A stretch of DNA of 64,000 nt from Undibacter mobilis (GTDB lineage Bacteria; Pseudomonadota; Alphaproteobacteria; Rhizobiales; Xanthobacteraceae): assembly GCF_003367195.1 (NCBI RefSeq), contig NZ_QRGO01000001.1, forward strand, positions 2,094,501-2,158,500, written 5' to 3'. This document shows positions 1 to 9,956 of the stretch, in pieces. Numbering within the stretch: position 1 is the stretch's first letter; every line of letters begins with the position of its first letter. Made by a program: the position numbers and the translations under genes. The notes below the pieces were generated by a model that was not told where the DNA came from, made no database searches, and saw only the letters and a program-made list of their open reading frames with translations.

Positions 1-1
1 C

Positions 2-1603
<1,602 letters not shown>

Positions 1604-1716
1604 AGGCCGTCACCTTCAGAGCAGCATTTTCCGGCGCCTCGTCGCGAAAGTACTATCGCTTTTGCCAGCAAGCGGTAGTCGGGTGTTGGCAGAACTCCTA
1701 ATTTACTGTTTCCGTT

Positions 1717-1756
1717 TGCGTCTTGTGAACGAGACGCAGATACAAATAATTGTATC
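1717..1756 (+). promoter_or_regulatory. Two adjacent perfect inverted repeats upstream of the GGDEF gene
   Basis: The arms TGCGTCT (1717-1723) and AGACGCA (1732-1738) pair perfectly. They are followed at once by GATACAA (1739-1745) and TTGTATC (1750-1756), which pair around ATAA. The second dyad ends 15 bases before the GTG start of the cyclase gene. It could be a repressor operator or a leader hairpin; no known operator was recognised. Confidence 0.4.
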
Positions 1757-1771
1757 CGACGGCCTGCTCAT

Positions 1772-3109
1772 GTGCATCGGAGTTCTTTTTTGATCGGGTT
1801 GTTAAAGACAAAATCCCTGCGCTACTGGGTTGGGCTCGGCATGCTCGTCGCGCTGCTGCCGGTCGTTGTATCGGCCACCGGTGGCTACCTGTTGCTCAAT
1901 TGGGGTGTCATCGCGCCGTTCCACGACGTTTCTTCTCGTCAGCGGCAGCAGGTCATCCCGGCGCAAAAGCTCCGCGTCATGCTTTGGGAAGCGCTGTCGT
2001 CGATCGACGAATTCGTCGAAGATCACGATCCGATTCATCTCCCGCCGTATCGCAATCTCCGCACGCAGATTGAGACCACGTTCGCGGAGCTAAGCGGCGC
2101 TCTCAAGGACGAGCCGGCCGTTCAGGCGATCCTGGATAGTGCGCGTACCGACTGGACCGCGGCGGAACGCCACGCGACGACTCTGATCTCAGTAGCCCGC
2201 CCCGCCGACGATGCCGAAAAGGATGCGATCTTTCACAGATTCCATGGCGGTATCACCGCGGCAAGCGACAAGCTGGCGGCGGTTCATACGCGCATCGCCG
2301 CGCGGATAGACGAGGATCACGATATCGCGGTTCGGTTCTATGAAAGGTCGTTGTGGCTCGCGGGAATTGCCGGCGCGCTGTCGATGCTGACGGTCGCCCT
2401 TGGTGTACTGATCATCGGCCGCGTCCTGTCGAACAGTGTGGATCGTCTGGTGGATGGTGCGATCCGGTTTGCTGAAGGTGATCGCCGTCATCGAATCCAG
2501 ATTCAATTGCCACCGGAACTGCATCGCGTCGCCGAAGAGTTCAATCATATGATCGGGCGAATTCATGAATCCGAGGCTGCGCTCGACGAGCTCGCGCACA
2601 AGGACAGCCTGACCGGACTGGGCAACCGCCGGGCGTTTGAAGAAGCTTTCGCCGAGGTTCAGGCTGGCATTCAGCGGCACGGAGAAGCAGCGGCGCTTCT
2701 TGCGCTGGATATCGATCATTTCAAGCGCACGAACGACACTTTTGGCCATGCAGCCGGTGATGAGGTTCTGCGGGTCATCGCCAAGGCGATGACCAACAAC
2801 GTCCGCCCCTTCGACAAAGTCTTCCGCGTCGGCGGCGAAGAATTTCTGGTGCTTTTGCCTCATGCCGGGGTCGTGAAAGGACAGGAGATAGCGGAACGTC
2901 TTCGGGAAGTGATCGCGTCGCTGCCGATCTCCTTCAATGACAAGATTTTACGGGTATCGGCGAGCATTGGCGTCGTCGAGATCACGCAATCCTCCGGGCA
3001 TGCCCAGGTTGTGCAAGCGGTGGACGGCGCCCTTTATCGAGCCAAGGAGAGCGGCCGGAACCGCGTGGTGGTGGGCGATGGGCGCGGTCGCGCGGTCGAT
3101 GCGACGTAA
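1772..3109 (+). CDS. Membrane-anchored HAMP-GGDEF diguanylate cyclase
   Basis: Predicted to condense two GTP into cyclic di-GMP at the inner membrane. The 445-residue protein has a membrane segment at about 18-38, a periplasmic sensor region with no recognised fold, a second membrane segment at about 197-220, a HAMP linker, and a GGDEF domain from about 270. The domain has DSLTGLGNRRAF, DIDHFKRTND and the active-site GGEEF (354-358). An RxxD product-inhibition site (RPFD, 345-348) sits the canonical five residues upstream. There is no EAL domain, so it is a synthase. GTG at 1772 is the assumed start; a TTG 18 bases later is the alternative. Sampled 60-base lines in this gene run at 52-60% GC against about 65% in metH, and the gene lies between two copies of the metH 3' end, both suggesting acquisition. 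Confidence 0.93.
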   Translation: MHRSSFLIGLLKTKSLRYWVGLGMLVALLPVVVSATGGYLLLNWGVIAPFHDVSSRQRQQVIPAQKLRVMLWEALSSIDEFVEDHDPIHLPPYRNLRTQIETTFAELSGALKDEPAVQAILDSARTDWTAAERHATTLISVARPADDAEKDAIFHRFHGGITAASDKLAAVHTRIAARIDEDHDIAVRFYERSLWLAGIAGALSMLTVALGVLIIGRVLSNSVDRLVDGAIRFAEGDRRHRIQIQLPPELHRVAEEFNHMIGRIHESEAALDELAHKDSLTGLGNRRAFEEAFAEVQAGIQRHGEAAALLALDIDHFKRTNDTFGHAAGDEVLRVIAKAMTNNVRPFDKVFRVGGEEFLVLLPHAGVVKGQEIAERLREVIASLPISFNDKILRVSASIGVVEITQSSGHAQVVQAVDGALYRAKESGRNRVVVGDGRGRAVDAT

Positions 3110-3129
3110 TGTCGGTGAGTTCACGCTTG

Positions 3130-3159
3130 TCCGAATGCGGTGACGAGCGAAGTGGCGGC
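3130..3159 (+). repeat. 30-bp direct repeat, copy 2 (second metH 3' end)
   Basis: Exact second copy of 1570-1599. It is followed by GTGA, which gives the same C-terminal residues and a stop codon in the metH frame. A strong hairpin terminator begins 17 bases later. The arrangement suggests that this copy, with its terminator, is the original metH end and that the intervening segment was inserted or duplicated. Confidence 0.93.
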
Positions 3160-3175
3160 GTGACGCAATAATAAA

Positions 3176-3210
3176 AACACCGGAGCGAGCGCGTGCCCCG
3201 GTGTTCTGTC
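3176..3210. terminator. Hairpin terminator shared by metH/GGDEF and the small minus-strand gene
   Basis: The arms AACACCGG (3176-3183) and CCGGTGTT (3198-3205) pair perfectly, with A-rich sequence on the left and a T-rich stretch on the right. This suits termination from either side. It lies between the plus-strand genes and the converging 27-residue peptide gene. Confidence 0.75.
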
Positions 3211-3226
3211 TTGAAGCCTCGGCGTT

Positions 3227-3310
3227 CTAAAAAGCTCCGAAGAGCACAGCGCCGACAAAAGCGAATACGGCGCACACAGCGAGCACGTTCAGGCGCAGAG
3301 CGATGTCCAT
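3227..3310 (-). CDS. 27-residue single-span membrane peptide
   Basis: Very short gene. The start ATG at 3310-3308 is preceded by a clear ribosome site (GGGAGG, 5 bases before the ATG), and the frame closes with TAG at 3227. The peptide begins MDIALRLNVLAVC and is otherwise almost entirely hydrophobic (V, A, F, L, G), enough for one membrane helix. It ends 17 bases before the shared terminator. From memory, similar tiny proteins are annotated as hypothetical in Rhizobiales. No function is known; by analogy such peptides modulate larger membrane complexes. Confidence 0.6.
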   Translation of the reverse strand: MDIALRLNVLAVCAVFAFVGAVLFGAF

Positions 3311-3727
3311 GAGTGCCTCCCTGTTTGACGATGGAGTTGTTTATAACACAGCGGCGATGGCCCCCGAAGCAGATTGCATGTAAATCGCCGAAAAGAAGCG
3401 AGCGGCGCCATGCGGATGCGGAATGACTCGTTAAGCGATTGATCGCGCGCTGTTCTTGCTGCCGCTGGCGTAAAAATCGGCAATACTCACCCGGAACATC
3501 CTGTCGTTGCGTGGTGCGCCGGCGCCAAACCGGTGCGGAGTGGGCAGCTTTGTGCAGTGCAGAGCCCGTGCGGCGGCGAAATTTGCATAGCACAAGTGCT
3601 GTTGCCCGTGCGGCCAGAGGCGGTCTTGACGCCATGCCGGGCGCTGCCCTACCGAGAAGGCTCAGCTTTGCGGTCCTTCTGAATCGGCAACAATCGCGCC
3701 GTTCATAAAAAAGTCATCGGAGGAAAT
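3311..3727. other. Intergenic region without a convincing gene
   Basis: About 415 bases. The left part must hold the promoter of the minus-strand small peptide and the right end the promoter of the binding-protein gene. The open frames here have no ribosome site, no start context and no recognisable family. No repeat or RNA signature was seen. Confidence 0.5.
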
Positions 3728-4702
3728 ATGCGTCGTCTCGGCGTGCTCGCTCTCGCGCTTCTGTCATTCGCTGCGCTCGCTTCGGCGCCGGCTTGGTCGA
3801 AAGCGGCGGACTGGCCAACCCGCACTGTGCGTTTCATCATCCCGCTGGGTCCGGGTTCCGGCGCTGATATCACCGCGCGCATTCTTGCCGACAAGCTGCA
3901 AACCAAATGGGGCCAGTCCGTCGTGGTCGAGAACCGGCCTGGCGGCGACGCCATCCTGGCGATCAATGCGGTGATCGGTGCAAACGACGATCACGTGCTG
4001 CTGTTTGCGCCGGCGTCGACCTTCACCGCGCATCCGCTGCTGCACGAGAAGATGCCATACAATCCGGCCGATCTCGTGCCGATCGCGCGCGTCACCAACA
4101 CGCTGATTGCGCTCGGCGTGCCGGCCGATCTTGGCGTGTCGTCGATCAAGGAACTGGTGGCGAAGATCAAGGCCGAGCCCAGCAAGCTGAACTATGCCTC
4201 GGTCACGGGCGCCAACGATCTGCTTTTTGCCGCGTTTCTGAAAGCCGAGAAACTCGAAATGACGCGGGTGCCGTACAAGGATCCGGTGTCGGCAATCAAC
4301 GACGTCGCCGAAGGCCGCATCCAGGCTTTCGTCGGCGCCTATGCGATCATGCGTCCGCGCGTCGATGCCGGCAAGGTCAAGGCGATTGCGCTCACCAACG
4401 TGCAGACGGCCGAGATGCTCAAGGCAATCCCGACCGCGGCGCAGGCCGGTTACAAGTCGCTGGAGCTCGATGGCCTGGTTGGCGTGCTCGGCCCCAAGTC
4501 GGTCGCGCCCGCGGTGCGCGAGAAGATCGCCGCCGATATTCGCGCCATGCTCAACGATCCGGCGATCAATCCGAAACTGGCCGCCACCGGGCAGGTCGTC
4601 AATCCGGGTTCGCCGGCTGAGTTCGCTGCGGCGCTCAAGGAACAGAGCGACAAAGTTGGCGAGATCGGCAAGACGCTCGGCATCAAGGCGGCGGGTCAGT
4701 AG
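3728..4702 (+). CDS. Bug/TctC-family tripartite tricarboxylate transporter binding protein
   Basis: A periplasmic solute receptor of the TctC/Bug family, which binds carboxylates for TctAB permeases. The 324-residue product starts at an ATG with a GGAGG site 6 bases upstream. It has a classical signal peptide (hydrophobic core LGVLALALLSFAAL, cleavage near the AWSKA region) and the family opening WPTRTVRFIIPLGPGSGAD. VENRPGGDAILA and an internal VPYKD segment also fit. No TctA or TctB permease lies nearby, so it is an orphan receptor that probably works with permeases encoded elsewhere. The ligand cannot be told from sequence. Confidence 0.9.
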   Translation: MRRLGVLALALLSFAALASAPAWSKAADWPTRTVRFIIPLGPGSGADITARILADKLQTKWGQSVVVENRPGGDAILAINAVIGANDDHVLLFAPASTFTAHPLLHEKMPYNPADLVPIARVTNTLIALGVPADLGVSSIKELVAKIKAEPSKLNYASVTGANDLLFAAFLKAEKLEMTRVPYKDPVSAINDVAEGRIQAFVGAYAIMRPRVDAGKVKAIALTNVQTAEMLKAIPTAAQAGYKSLELDGLVGVLGPKSVAPAVREKIAADIRAMLNDPAINPKLAATGQVVNPGSPAEFAAALKEQSDKVGEIGKTLGIKAAGQ

Positions 4703-4724
4703 GACCCGCATCGTGCATGACATG

Positions 4725-4754
4725 AAATCCGCCCCGGAGACGGGGCGGATTTTT
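4725..4754 (+). terminator. Rho-independent terminator after the TctC-like gene
   Basis: The arms AAATCCGCCCC (4725-4735) and GGGGCGGATTT pair perfectly around a short GGAGAC loop and run into TTTTT. It begins 22 bases after the stop codon. Confidence 0.9.
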
Positions 4755-4861
4755 CATGCGCTGGTCGCCTGAGCCCGTCATTAACGGTTCCTTAGCCTTA
4801 CCGCTTTCCCGCGCGCCAGCCTTGAAGTCTCGTTAAATATACGCGTCGCATTTTACCGGTC

Positions 4862-6334
4862 ATGAAGGCCGGTCCGCGTTTTTTCCTTGGCTGTGGCTTT
4901 GCTGCGTTGCTGGCGCTCGCCGGTTGCGGGCGCAGCGGCATGTGGGGCGTCGAACGCGCCGCCTGGCGTGGCCAGGCCGAGGCGCAGTGCATGCAGTCGG
5001 GTGCGGTGAAACTCGGCGGCGCCATCGTGCGCGCGGAGCCGATCGAAGGGCCGGGCGTCTGCGGCGCCAACTTCCCACTGAAGGTTCTGGCGCTCGGTGA
5101 GAGCAGCCAGAGTTACGGCTACGCCGAAGCCCCACCGCGACCGCCGGGTCGTGTCGGCGCCTCCATGCCGGACTGGCCGGCCGAGCGGGCGCGCCCTGTT
5201 CAGCAAGGACCGGCGAATTATGCGCCGCCGGCCGACAACGGTCAGATGCGCTGGATGCAGGGGCCGCCGCCGGCCAATGCGCAACCGGCCGCGCCACAAT
5301 ACAATGCACCTCAGGTCAGCGCGCCGCCGACCTATCAACCGCCGACCTATCAGCCGCCGCGCGCCGCCGAGCCGCGTTCTGCGCCGGTCGGCGCCGGGCC
5401 GATGTCGATCTACCCGCCCGGCGTGAATGCGCCGCCGCCCGACGACATCCCCGACGATGCCATCGTGCCGAACAGCCGCCGTCAGGCGCAGCCTGCCTAC
5501 AATGAACCGCCGCCACGGCAGGCGAGCTACACACCGCCGCCGCTCGGGCCATCTCGCGACTCGCGTTTCGACGCGCCGATCCGCACCGGCGCCATTGCCC
5601 CGGCGACGCTGACGCCGACCGCAACATTGTCGTGCCCGATCGTCTCGGCGCTCGATCGCTGGGTGGCGGGCGGCGTGCAGCCGGCCGCCTTGCGCTGGTT
5701 CGGCTCGCCGGTTGCGGAGATCAAGCAGATCTCGGCCTATTCGTGCCGGCAGATGAATGGTGCCGGCGGCAGCGGCATTTCCGAACATGCCTTCGGCAAT
5801 GCGCTCGATATCGCCGGCTTCACGCTCGCCGACGGCCGCAAGATCTCGGTGCAGAAAGGCTGGCGCGGCACACCGGAAGAGCAGGGCTTCCTGCACGACG
5901 TTCAACTCGCCGCCTGCGACACCTTCAGCACGGTGCTGGCGCCCGGCTACAATGCCGCGCATTACAACCACATCCACGTTGACCTGATGCGGCGCAAGAG
6001 CGGCCGCCGGCCATGCCGCCCCGATGCGATCCCCGGGGAAGTCGTCGCGGCCAAGGCGCGCGCAGTTTACGCCGCGAAGAATGGCAACAAGGAATACACG
6101 GGCTCGATCGGCAGCACCGACAAGGACAAGCTCAAGAAAATCCTGGATGCGATCCCCGGCGCCGACGGCCTCGATGATGAGGATGCTGACGATATGGTGA
6201 CCGGCTCGATCGGCGGTGGACCGGACATTTCCACGGGCGCCGAGGACGCCACTCCGGCGCCGCGGGGGCGCGGCTGGCCGATCGTCGTGCCGCAGCGGGC
6301 ATCGAACGCGGGGCGCAGCCCGGCGGATTTTTAA
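4862..6334 (+). CDS. Extensin-like C-domain lipoprotein (putative peptidoglycan peptidase fold)
   Basis: The 490-residue protein carries a lipoprotein signal with lipobox LAGC (Cys22). A long Pro/Ala/Gln-rich linker follows, with repeats such as PPTYQPPTYQPP (about 155-170), and then the bacterial extensin-like C-terminal domain. That domain shows SEHAFGNALDIAGF (about 306-319) and HYNHIHVD (about 365-372). The His/Asp arrangement resembles zinc D-Ala-D-Ala carboxypeptidases, so a cell-wall role in the periplasm is likely but unproven. The C-terminal tail is acidic and then basic, with two TGSIG repeats. The ATG at 4862 lacks a strong ribosome site. It converges with ubiA, leaving only 6 bases between the stops. 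Confidence 0.88.
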   Translation: MKAGPRFFLGCGFAALLALAGCGRSGMWGVERAAWRGQAEAQCMQSGAVKLGGAIVRAEPIEGPGVCGANFPLKVLALGESSQSYGYAEAPPRPPGRVGASMPDWPAERARPVQQGPANYAPPADNGQMRWMQGPPPANAQPAAPQYNAPQVSAPPTYQPPTYQPPRAAEPRSAPVGAGPMSIYPPGVNAPPPDDIPDDAIVPNSRRQAQPAYNEPPPRQASYTPPPLGPSRDSRFDAPIRTGAIAPATLTPTATLSCPIVSALDRWVAGGVQPAALRWFGSPVAEIKQISAYSCRQMNGAGGSGISEHAFGNALDIAGFTLADGRKISVQKGWRGTPEEQGFLHDVQLAACDTFSTVLAPGYNAAHYNHIHVDLMRRKSGRRPCRPDAIPGEVVAAKARAVYAAKNGNKEYTGSIGSTDKDKLKKILDAIPGADGLDDEDADDMVTGSIGGGPDISTGAEDATPAPRGRGWPIVVPQRASNAGRSPADF

Positions 6335-6340
6335 GCCTGC

Positions 6341-7261
6341 TCAGACCGCCGCGTCGATCAGCATGGCTGCGAACAGAAGAAGGCCGGCGTCGCGGTTGGA
6401 GCGGAACAGTGTCAGGCACAGCGCCGGGTCGTCGATATCGATGCGGCGAACTTGCCAGCCGAGATGAACGGCGAAGCCGGCGAGGCCAAGCAGCGTGATC
6501 CAGCTGGCGCCGGCCATGACGCATGCGATGCCGATCAGCACCACCGCCGCGGAATAAAACAGCGTCAGCGCCTGTTTGGTGTTCTGCCCGAACAACAGGG
6601 CGGTCGACTTGATGCCGATCATCATGTCGTCTTCGCGGTCCTGATGCGCGTAGATGGTGTCGTAGGCGATCACCCAGCAGATGGCGCCGGCGTAGAGAAT
6701 GACCGGGGCCCAATCGAGCCGGCCGAAAGCCGCGGGCCAGCCCATCAGTGCGCCCCATGAGAAGGCGAGACCGAGAAAGATCTGCGGCCAATAGGTGACT
6801 CGCTTCATGAAGGGATAGATCGCGACCACGAGCAGCGAGGCGAGTCCGGTCATGACCGTGTAGCGGTTGAACTGCAGCAGCACGACGAGGCCGATGAGGG
6901 CCTGCGCGACCAGAAAAATGGCGGCTTGCTTGGCGGTCACCTGACCCGACGGGATCGGACGCGAGCGCGTCCGCTCAACCTTCGCGTCGAGATCGCGATC
7001 GACCAGGTCGTTCCAGGTGCAGCCGGCGCCGCGCATCGCGAAAGCGCCGACAAAGAACAGCACGATGTGCGTGAGGCTCGGCAGCCGATCCATGGTCAGG
7101 CCGGTGAGACCGACCGACCACCAGCATGGCATGAGGAGCAGCCACGACCCGATCGGCCGGTCGAGGCGGGCGAGCCGCAGGTAAGGACGGAACTGTCCCG
7201 GCGCGTAGAGATCGACCCAGTTGCCGGTTGAGTCGGCAACGCGTCCGCCGGTCTCGCTCAT
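6341..7261 (-). CDS. ubiA: 4-hydroxybenzoate octaprenyltransferase UbiA
   Basis: Attaches the polyprenyl tail to 4-hydroxybenzoate in ubiquinone synthesis, within the inner membrane. The 306-residue product has about eight or nine hydrophobic spans. It has both Asp-rich motifs of the UbiA superfamily: NDLVDRDLDAKVERT (from residue 84), with RSRPIPSG after it, and YDTIYAHQDREDDMMIG (about 200-217). The start ATG overlaps the TGA of the upstream secreted-protein gene as ATGA, so translation is probably coupled. The frame extends further upstream, but that extension belongs to the preceding gene region. Confidence 0.96.
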   Translation of the reverse strand: MSETGGRVADSTGNWVDLYAPGQFRPYLRLARLDRPIGSWLLLMPCWWSVGLTGLTMDRLPSLTHIVLFFVGAFAMRGAGCTWNDLVDRDLDAKVERTRSRPIPSGQVTAKQAAIFLVAQALIGLVVLLQFNRYTVMTGLASLLVVAIYPFMKRVTYWPQIFLGLAFSWGALMGWPAAFGRLDWAPVILYAGAICWVIAYDTIYAHQDREDDMMIGIKSTALLFGQNTKQALTLFYSAAVVLIGIACVMAGASWITLLGLAGFAVHLGWQVRRIDIDDPALCLTLFRSNRDAGLLLFAAMLIDAAV

Positions 7262-7983
7262 CGCGCGAGCGGCGAGCCGCTGAGCGTGTCGAAGGTGCCG
7301 CCGCGGCCGGTTTTGATGTTGCCGGAATCCGGCACCGGTGCGCTGAGCGCGTCGCTCAAGGTCGGGCCGGCCGGCTTCGGCGGCGCAGCGGCGACCTCGC
7401 AGACGCGGGTGCGGATTTCGGTGGCCTGGGCCTGGCTCTTGGTCAAATTGTCGAGCAGGTCCTTCGGCATGCCGCACGAGGCGGTGTTCGCAGCCACGTA
7501 TTTGAGAAGCTTGCCCTGGGACGCGGTGTATTCGTTGAACAGCCGGCAGGCGACCGCGGGCGGCACGCGCTTCTTGCCCGCCTGCTCGATGGCGCTGCGC
7601 TTCTTGCCCGTGTCCTGGCTGAGTTTGGCGAATTCCTTGAAGCAGGGTGGCTCCTGCTGCTGTTGCTGCATACCCATGGGCGCGCCAAAGCCGGCCGATG
7701 GCGGCACGAAGCTCTGTTGTGCCGGGGCCTGCGGTGCCTGTCCTTGCGAAGGTTGCGGGGCCGGCCATGCGCTCGCAGGCGCAGATTGCGTATTGGGAGC
7801 CGGCCAGGCACCGGCCGGAGCCTGCTGCGCTTCGGCCTGGGGCTGGGCTGCGGGCCAGGCGCCTGCGGGCGCCGGCTGCTGGGCCTGCGGCGGGGCCGGC
7901 CAGGCACTCTGGGCCAGAGCCGGCGCGCCGACGGGAAGCGTGGCAAGGCAGGCAGCAATGGCGAGAGCCCGGCAGCGGCTCAT
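7258..7983 (-). CDS. Secreted Pro/Ala/Gln-rich protein with AWPAP repeats
   Basis: The 241-residue protein has a signal peptide ending near PALAQ. A low-complexity region of about 85 residues follows, in which AWPAP-type units recur (SAWPAPP, GAWPAAQ, GAWPAPN, SAWPAPQ), then a poly-Gln run. The remaining part, from about residue 110, looks folded. It has spaced Cys residues (PPCFKEF, AVACRLF, TASCGMP, TRVCEV) that could form two disulfides. No known domain was recognised. It overlaps ubiA by 4 bases on the same strand. The conserved Cys-containing domain suggests a periplasmic protein; its tie to ubiquinone synthesis may be only positional. Confidence 0.8.
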   Translation of the reverse strand: MSRCRALAIAACLATLPVGAPALAQSAWPAPPQAQQPAPAGAWPAAQPQAEAQQAPAGAWPAPNTQSAPASAWPAPQPSQGQAPQAPAQQSFVPPSAGFGAPMGMQQQQQEPPCFKEFAKLSQDTGKKRSAIEQAGKKRVPPAVACRLFNEYTASQGKLLKYVAANTASCGMPKDLLDNLTKSQAQATEIRTRVCEVAAAPPKPAGPTLSDALSAPVPDSGNIKTGRGGTFDTLSGSPLAR

Positions 7984-8142
7984 AACTTAATCCTTTCGAG
8001 GCGCCGCCGGATTAGGCGGCGGGCTGTTGGCAAGCTTATAACAACTCGCCGAATGCGTCGGGAAGGCGGCATTTTGCGTTAAATCGCCGCCCCGTGATCC
8101 GTCCTCCGGCACGTCCGAAATCGAGCCAAAGCCAGTCTGTTC

Positions 8143-8919
8143 ATGCCGCAATACGATTTCCGCACCCCCCGCGTCTATCTCGATACCGCGCTGGCCGCCG
8201 GCGCCGAAATTCCACTCGACCGCGATCAGGCGAATCATCTCGGCAATGTGCTGCGGCTCGCCGCCGGGGACGCCGTGCTTTTGTTCAACGGCCGTGACGG
8301 CGAATGGGGGGCCGAGCTTACCGGGGCCGGCAAGCGTCTTGCCGTCAGGATAGATCGGCAAATGCGGCCGCAGCCGGAGGCCCCCGATCTCGAGTTCCTG
8401 TTCGCGCCGCTCAAGCACGCCCGGCTCGACTACACGGTGCAGAAGGCGGTGGAACTCGGCGTCTCGCGGCTCAGGCCCGTACTGACCCAGCATACCCAGG
8501 TGACGCGGATCAATCTCGAGCGCATGCGCGCCAATGTCGTCGAGGCCGCGCAGCAATGCGGTGTGCTCAATCTTGCCGAGGTCGCCGAACCGATCCAGCT
8601 CAAGACTGTCGCGTTGCACGATCCCGACAGGCTGCTGATTTTCTGCGACGAGGATGCCGAGGTCGCGGACCCAGTGAAGGCATTGCGCCGTGCCCGACCG
8701 CTGCCGAGCGCGCTGGTGCCGGACGAAGCGCTGGCGCCGATGCCGATGGCAGTGCTGATCGGGCCCGAAGGCGGATTTTCCGAAGACGAACGCGCGTTGC
8801 TGATGCAGCGGCCGAATATCGTGCGCCTGTCGCTCGGCCCGTTGATCCTGCGCGCCGACACAGCTGCGGTCGCGGCGCTGACATTGGCGCAGGCGGTGCT
8901 TGGCAACTGGAGATCGTGA
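8143..8919 (+). CDS. rsmE: 16S rRNA m3U1498 methyltransferase RsmE
   Basis: Methylates N3 of U1498 in 16S rRNA using AdoMet. The 258-residue length is normal for RsmE. An N-terminal PUA-like part (HLGNVLRLAAGD, FNGRDGEW) precedes the SPOUT domain. Its knot motifs are IGPEGGFSEDERAL (about 206-219) and LSLGPLILRADTAA (about 228-241). The gene is divergent from the AWPAP protein, with 160 bases between the starts, and has no strong ribosome site. Two hairpins follow the stop. Confidence 0.96.
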   Translation: MPQYDFRTPRVYLDTALAAGAEIPLDRDQANHLGNVLRLAAGDAVLLFNGRDGEWGAELTGAGKRLAVRIDRQMRPQPEAPDLEFLFAPLKHARLDYTVQKAVELGVSRLRPVLTQHTQVTRINLERMRANVVEAAQQCGVLNLAEVAEPIQLKTVALHDPDRLLIFCDEDAEVADPVKALRRARPLPSALVPDEALAPMPMAVLIGPEGGFSEDERALLMQRPNIVRLSLGPLILRADTAAVAALTLAQAVLGNWRS

Positions 8920-8925
8920 TGAGAG

Positions 8926-8982
8926 GGCAGTTTTATTAAACTGCCGGCGTGGCTGCCGACGCTTTTCGCCGGCAGCCAACGC
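8926..8982 (+). terminator. Two tandem hairpins after rsmE
   Basis: The first stem pairs GGCAGTTT (8926-8933) with AAACTGCC (8938-8945) around TATT. The second pairs GGCTGCCG (8951-8958) with CGGCAGCC (8970-8977). Neither is followed by a long T run, so they may act as mRNA 3'-end stabilisers or weak terminators. Confidence 0.45.
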
Positions 8983-9053
8983 CGCAACAAACGCTTTTGA
9001 ACGCAACGCATACAACGCAACGAACGCACGAACATACGCACACAACGCAACGC
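8983..9053. repeat. A/C-rich tract with recurring AACGCAACGC units
   Basis: Degenerate low-complexity stretch in which AACGCA recurs many times (for example 9000-9009, 9013-9022 and 9042-9051), mixed with ACGAACGCACG. T is almost absent on the plus strand. It lies in a gene-free interval of about 420 bases between rsmE and the next secreted protein. The frames crossing it are unsupported. Confidence 0.6.
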
Positions 9054-9337
9054 CGAGGACAAAACGCTTCGGCCGACGGATGTGCCCGTCACAATCACGA
9101 CGAATCCAACAACACGACTCGATTCGAGCGCGGCGCATCATGCGGCGATGCAAGCCCGTTCACGAGTCCGGGGCGCCGCGAATCTGTGGTCAACTCGCAT
9201 TGACGGCGGCGAATCTGTGAATCGAAGGCCGCTGCGCCCGTGGACGTGGCGCGCGATATCGGCGCGGTGTGGTTTTTGCGTCCTTCCGATGGGCTGGCCG
9301 CTGGGCTAGAATGACGCCGTCAGCGGGAGTTCGGTTC

Positions 9338-9808
9338 ATGGTTCGCCAGATGTTTCGTATCGTCAGTTTGGCCTCGGTCGCCAGCGCGGTGGTCCTGATG
9401 GCTTGGGCCGCCCAGTCCGGTTCGGCCCGTGCGGCCGGCTGGATCGAAAAGGGCATCTATCTGTCCGGCCCGAACTATGACGGCGACCTGCCGTCTTGCG
9501 AGGCGGCGCTCGGCGAGATCACCAGCCGGTTCGAAAGCACGCAGGCGCGGTTCTGGAACTCGAATGTCCAAATTCTTGGCTACGAGAGGGTCCGCGAGGT
9601 TGCTTACAGCCCGTGGGCGAAGGGCACCGTGCCGCGCCGTTTCTGCTCGGCGGTGGCCGATGTCTCCACCGGCCGCAAGCACGTGGTGAATTACTACATC
9701 ACCGAAGACGGCGGCATGATCGGCGCCACCTGGGGCGTGACCTATTGCGTCGTCGGTTTCGACAGCAACATGGTCTACAGCCCAGCCTGCAAGATGGCGC
9801 GGCCCTGA
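9338..9808 (+). CDS. Small secreted protein of unknown function
   Basis: The 156-residue product begins MVRQMFRIVSLAS. A GGGAG site lies about 8 bases before this ATG, which is preferred to upstream starts at 9269 and 9311. The signal peptide runs to about ARAAG. The mature part has four Cys (PSCEAAL, RRFCSAV, TYCVVGF, SPACKMA) that probably pair in the periplasm, and aromatic segments such as HVVNYYITEDGG. No family was recognised. It looks like a standalone gene. Confidence 0.72.
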   Translation: MVRQMFRIVSLASVASAVVLMAWAAQSGSARAAGWIEKGIYLSGPNYDGDLPSCEAALGEITSRFESTQARFWNSNVQILGYERVREVAYSPWAKGTVPRRFCSAVADVSTGRKHVVNYYITEDGGMIGATWGVTYCVVGFDSNMVYSPACKMARP

Positions 9809-9956
9809 GCTGTTGCCCTTCCTGCCATTTCAATCTGAGCACCAGCCGACGTCGCCGGGATGCGCAGATTTGTTCTTGATATGTTCCTGTAATTGGTCTA
9901 AGTTCCGGGAAACCTTGTTTTAGGTCAATTCCGGCTTTGTTCTGTTGGGGGCGTTA

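Noticed and set aside
3439..3708. Open frame in the region before the TctC-like gene
   Set aside because: No ribosome site, Arg-rich composition and no family; read as intergenic.
8900..9220. Open frames crossing the AACGCA tract
   Set aside because: They translate low-complexity repeat DNA and start inside or at the end of rsmE.
9915..9928. TTG-N8-CAA sequence before the RNase T2 gene as a FixK box
   Set aside because: Only the outer TTG and CAA match, the dyad is not perfect, and it lies too close to the start codon for a class II promoter.
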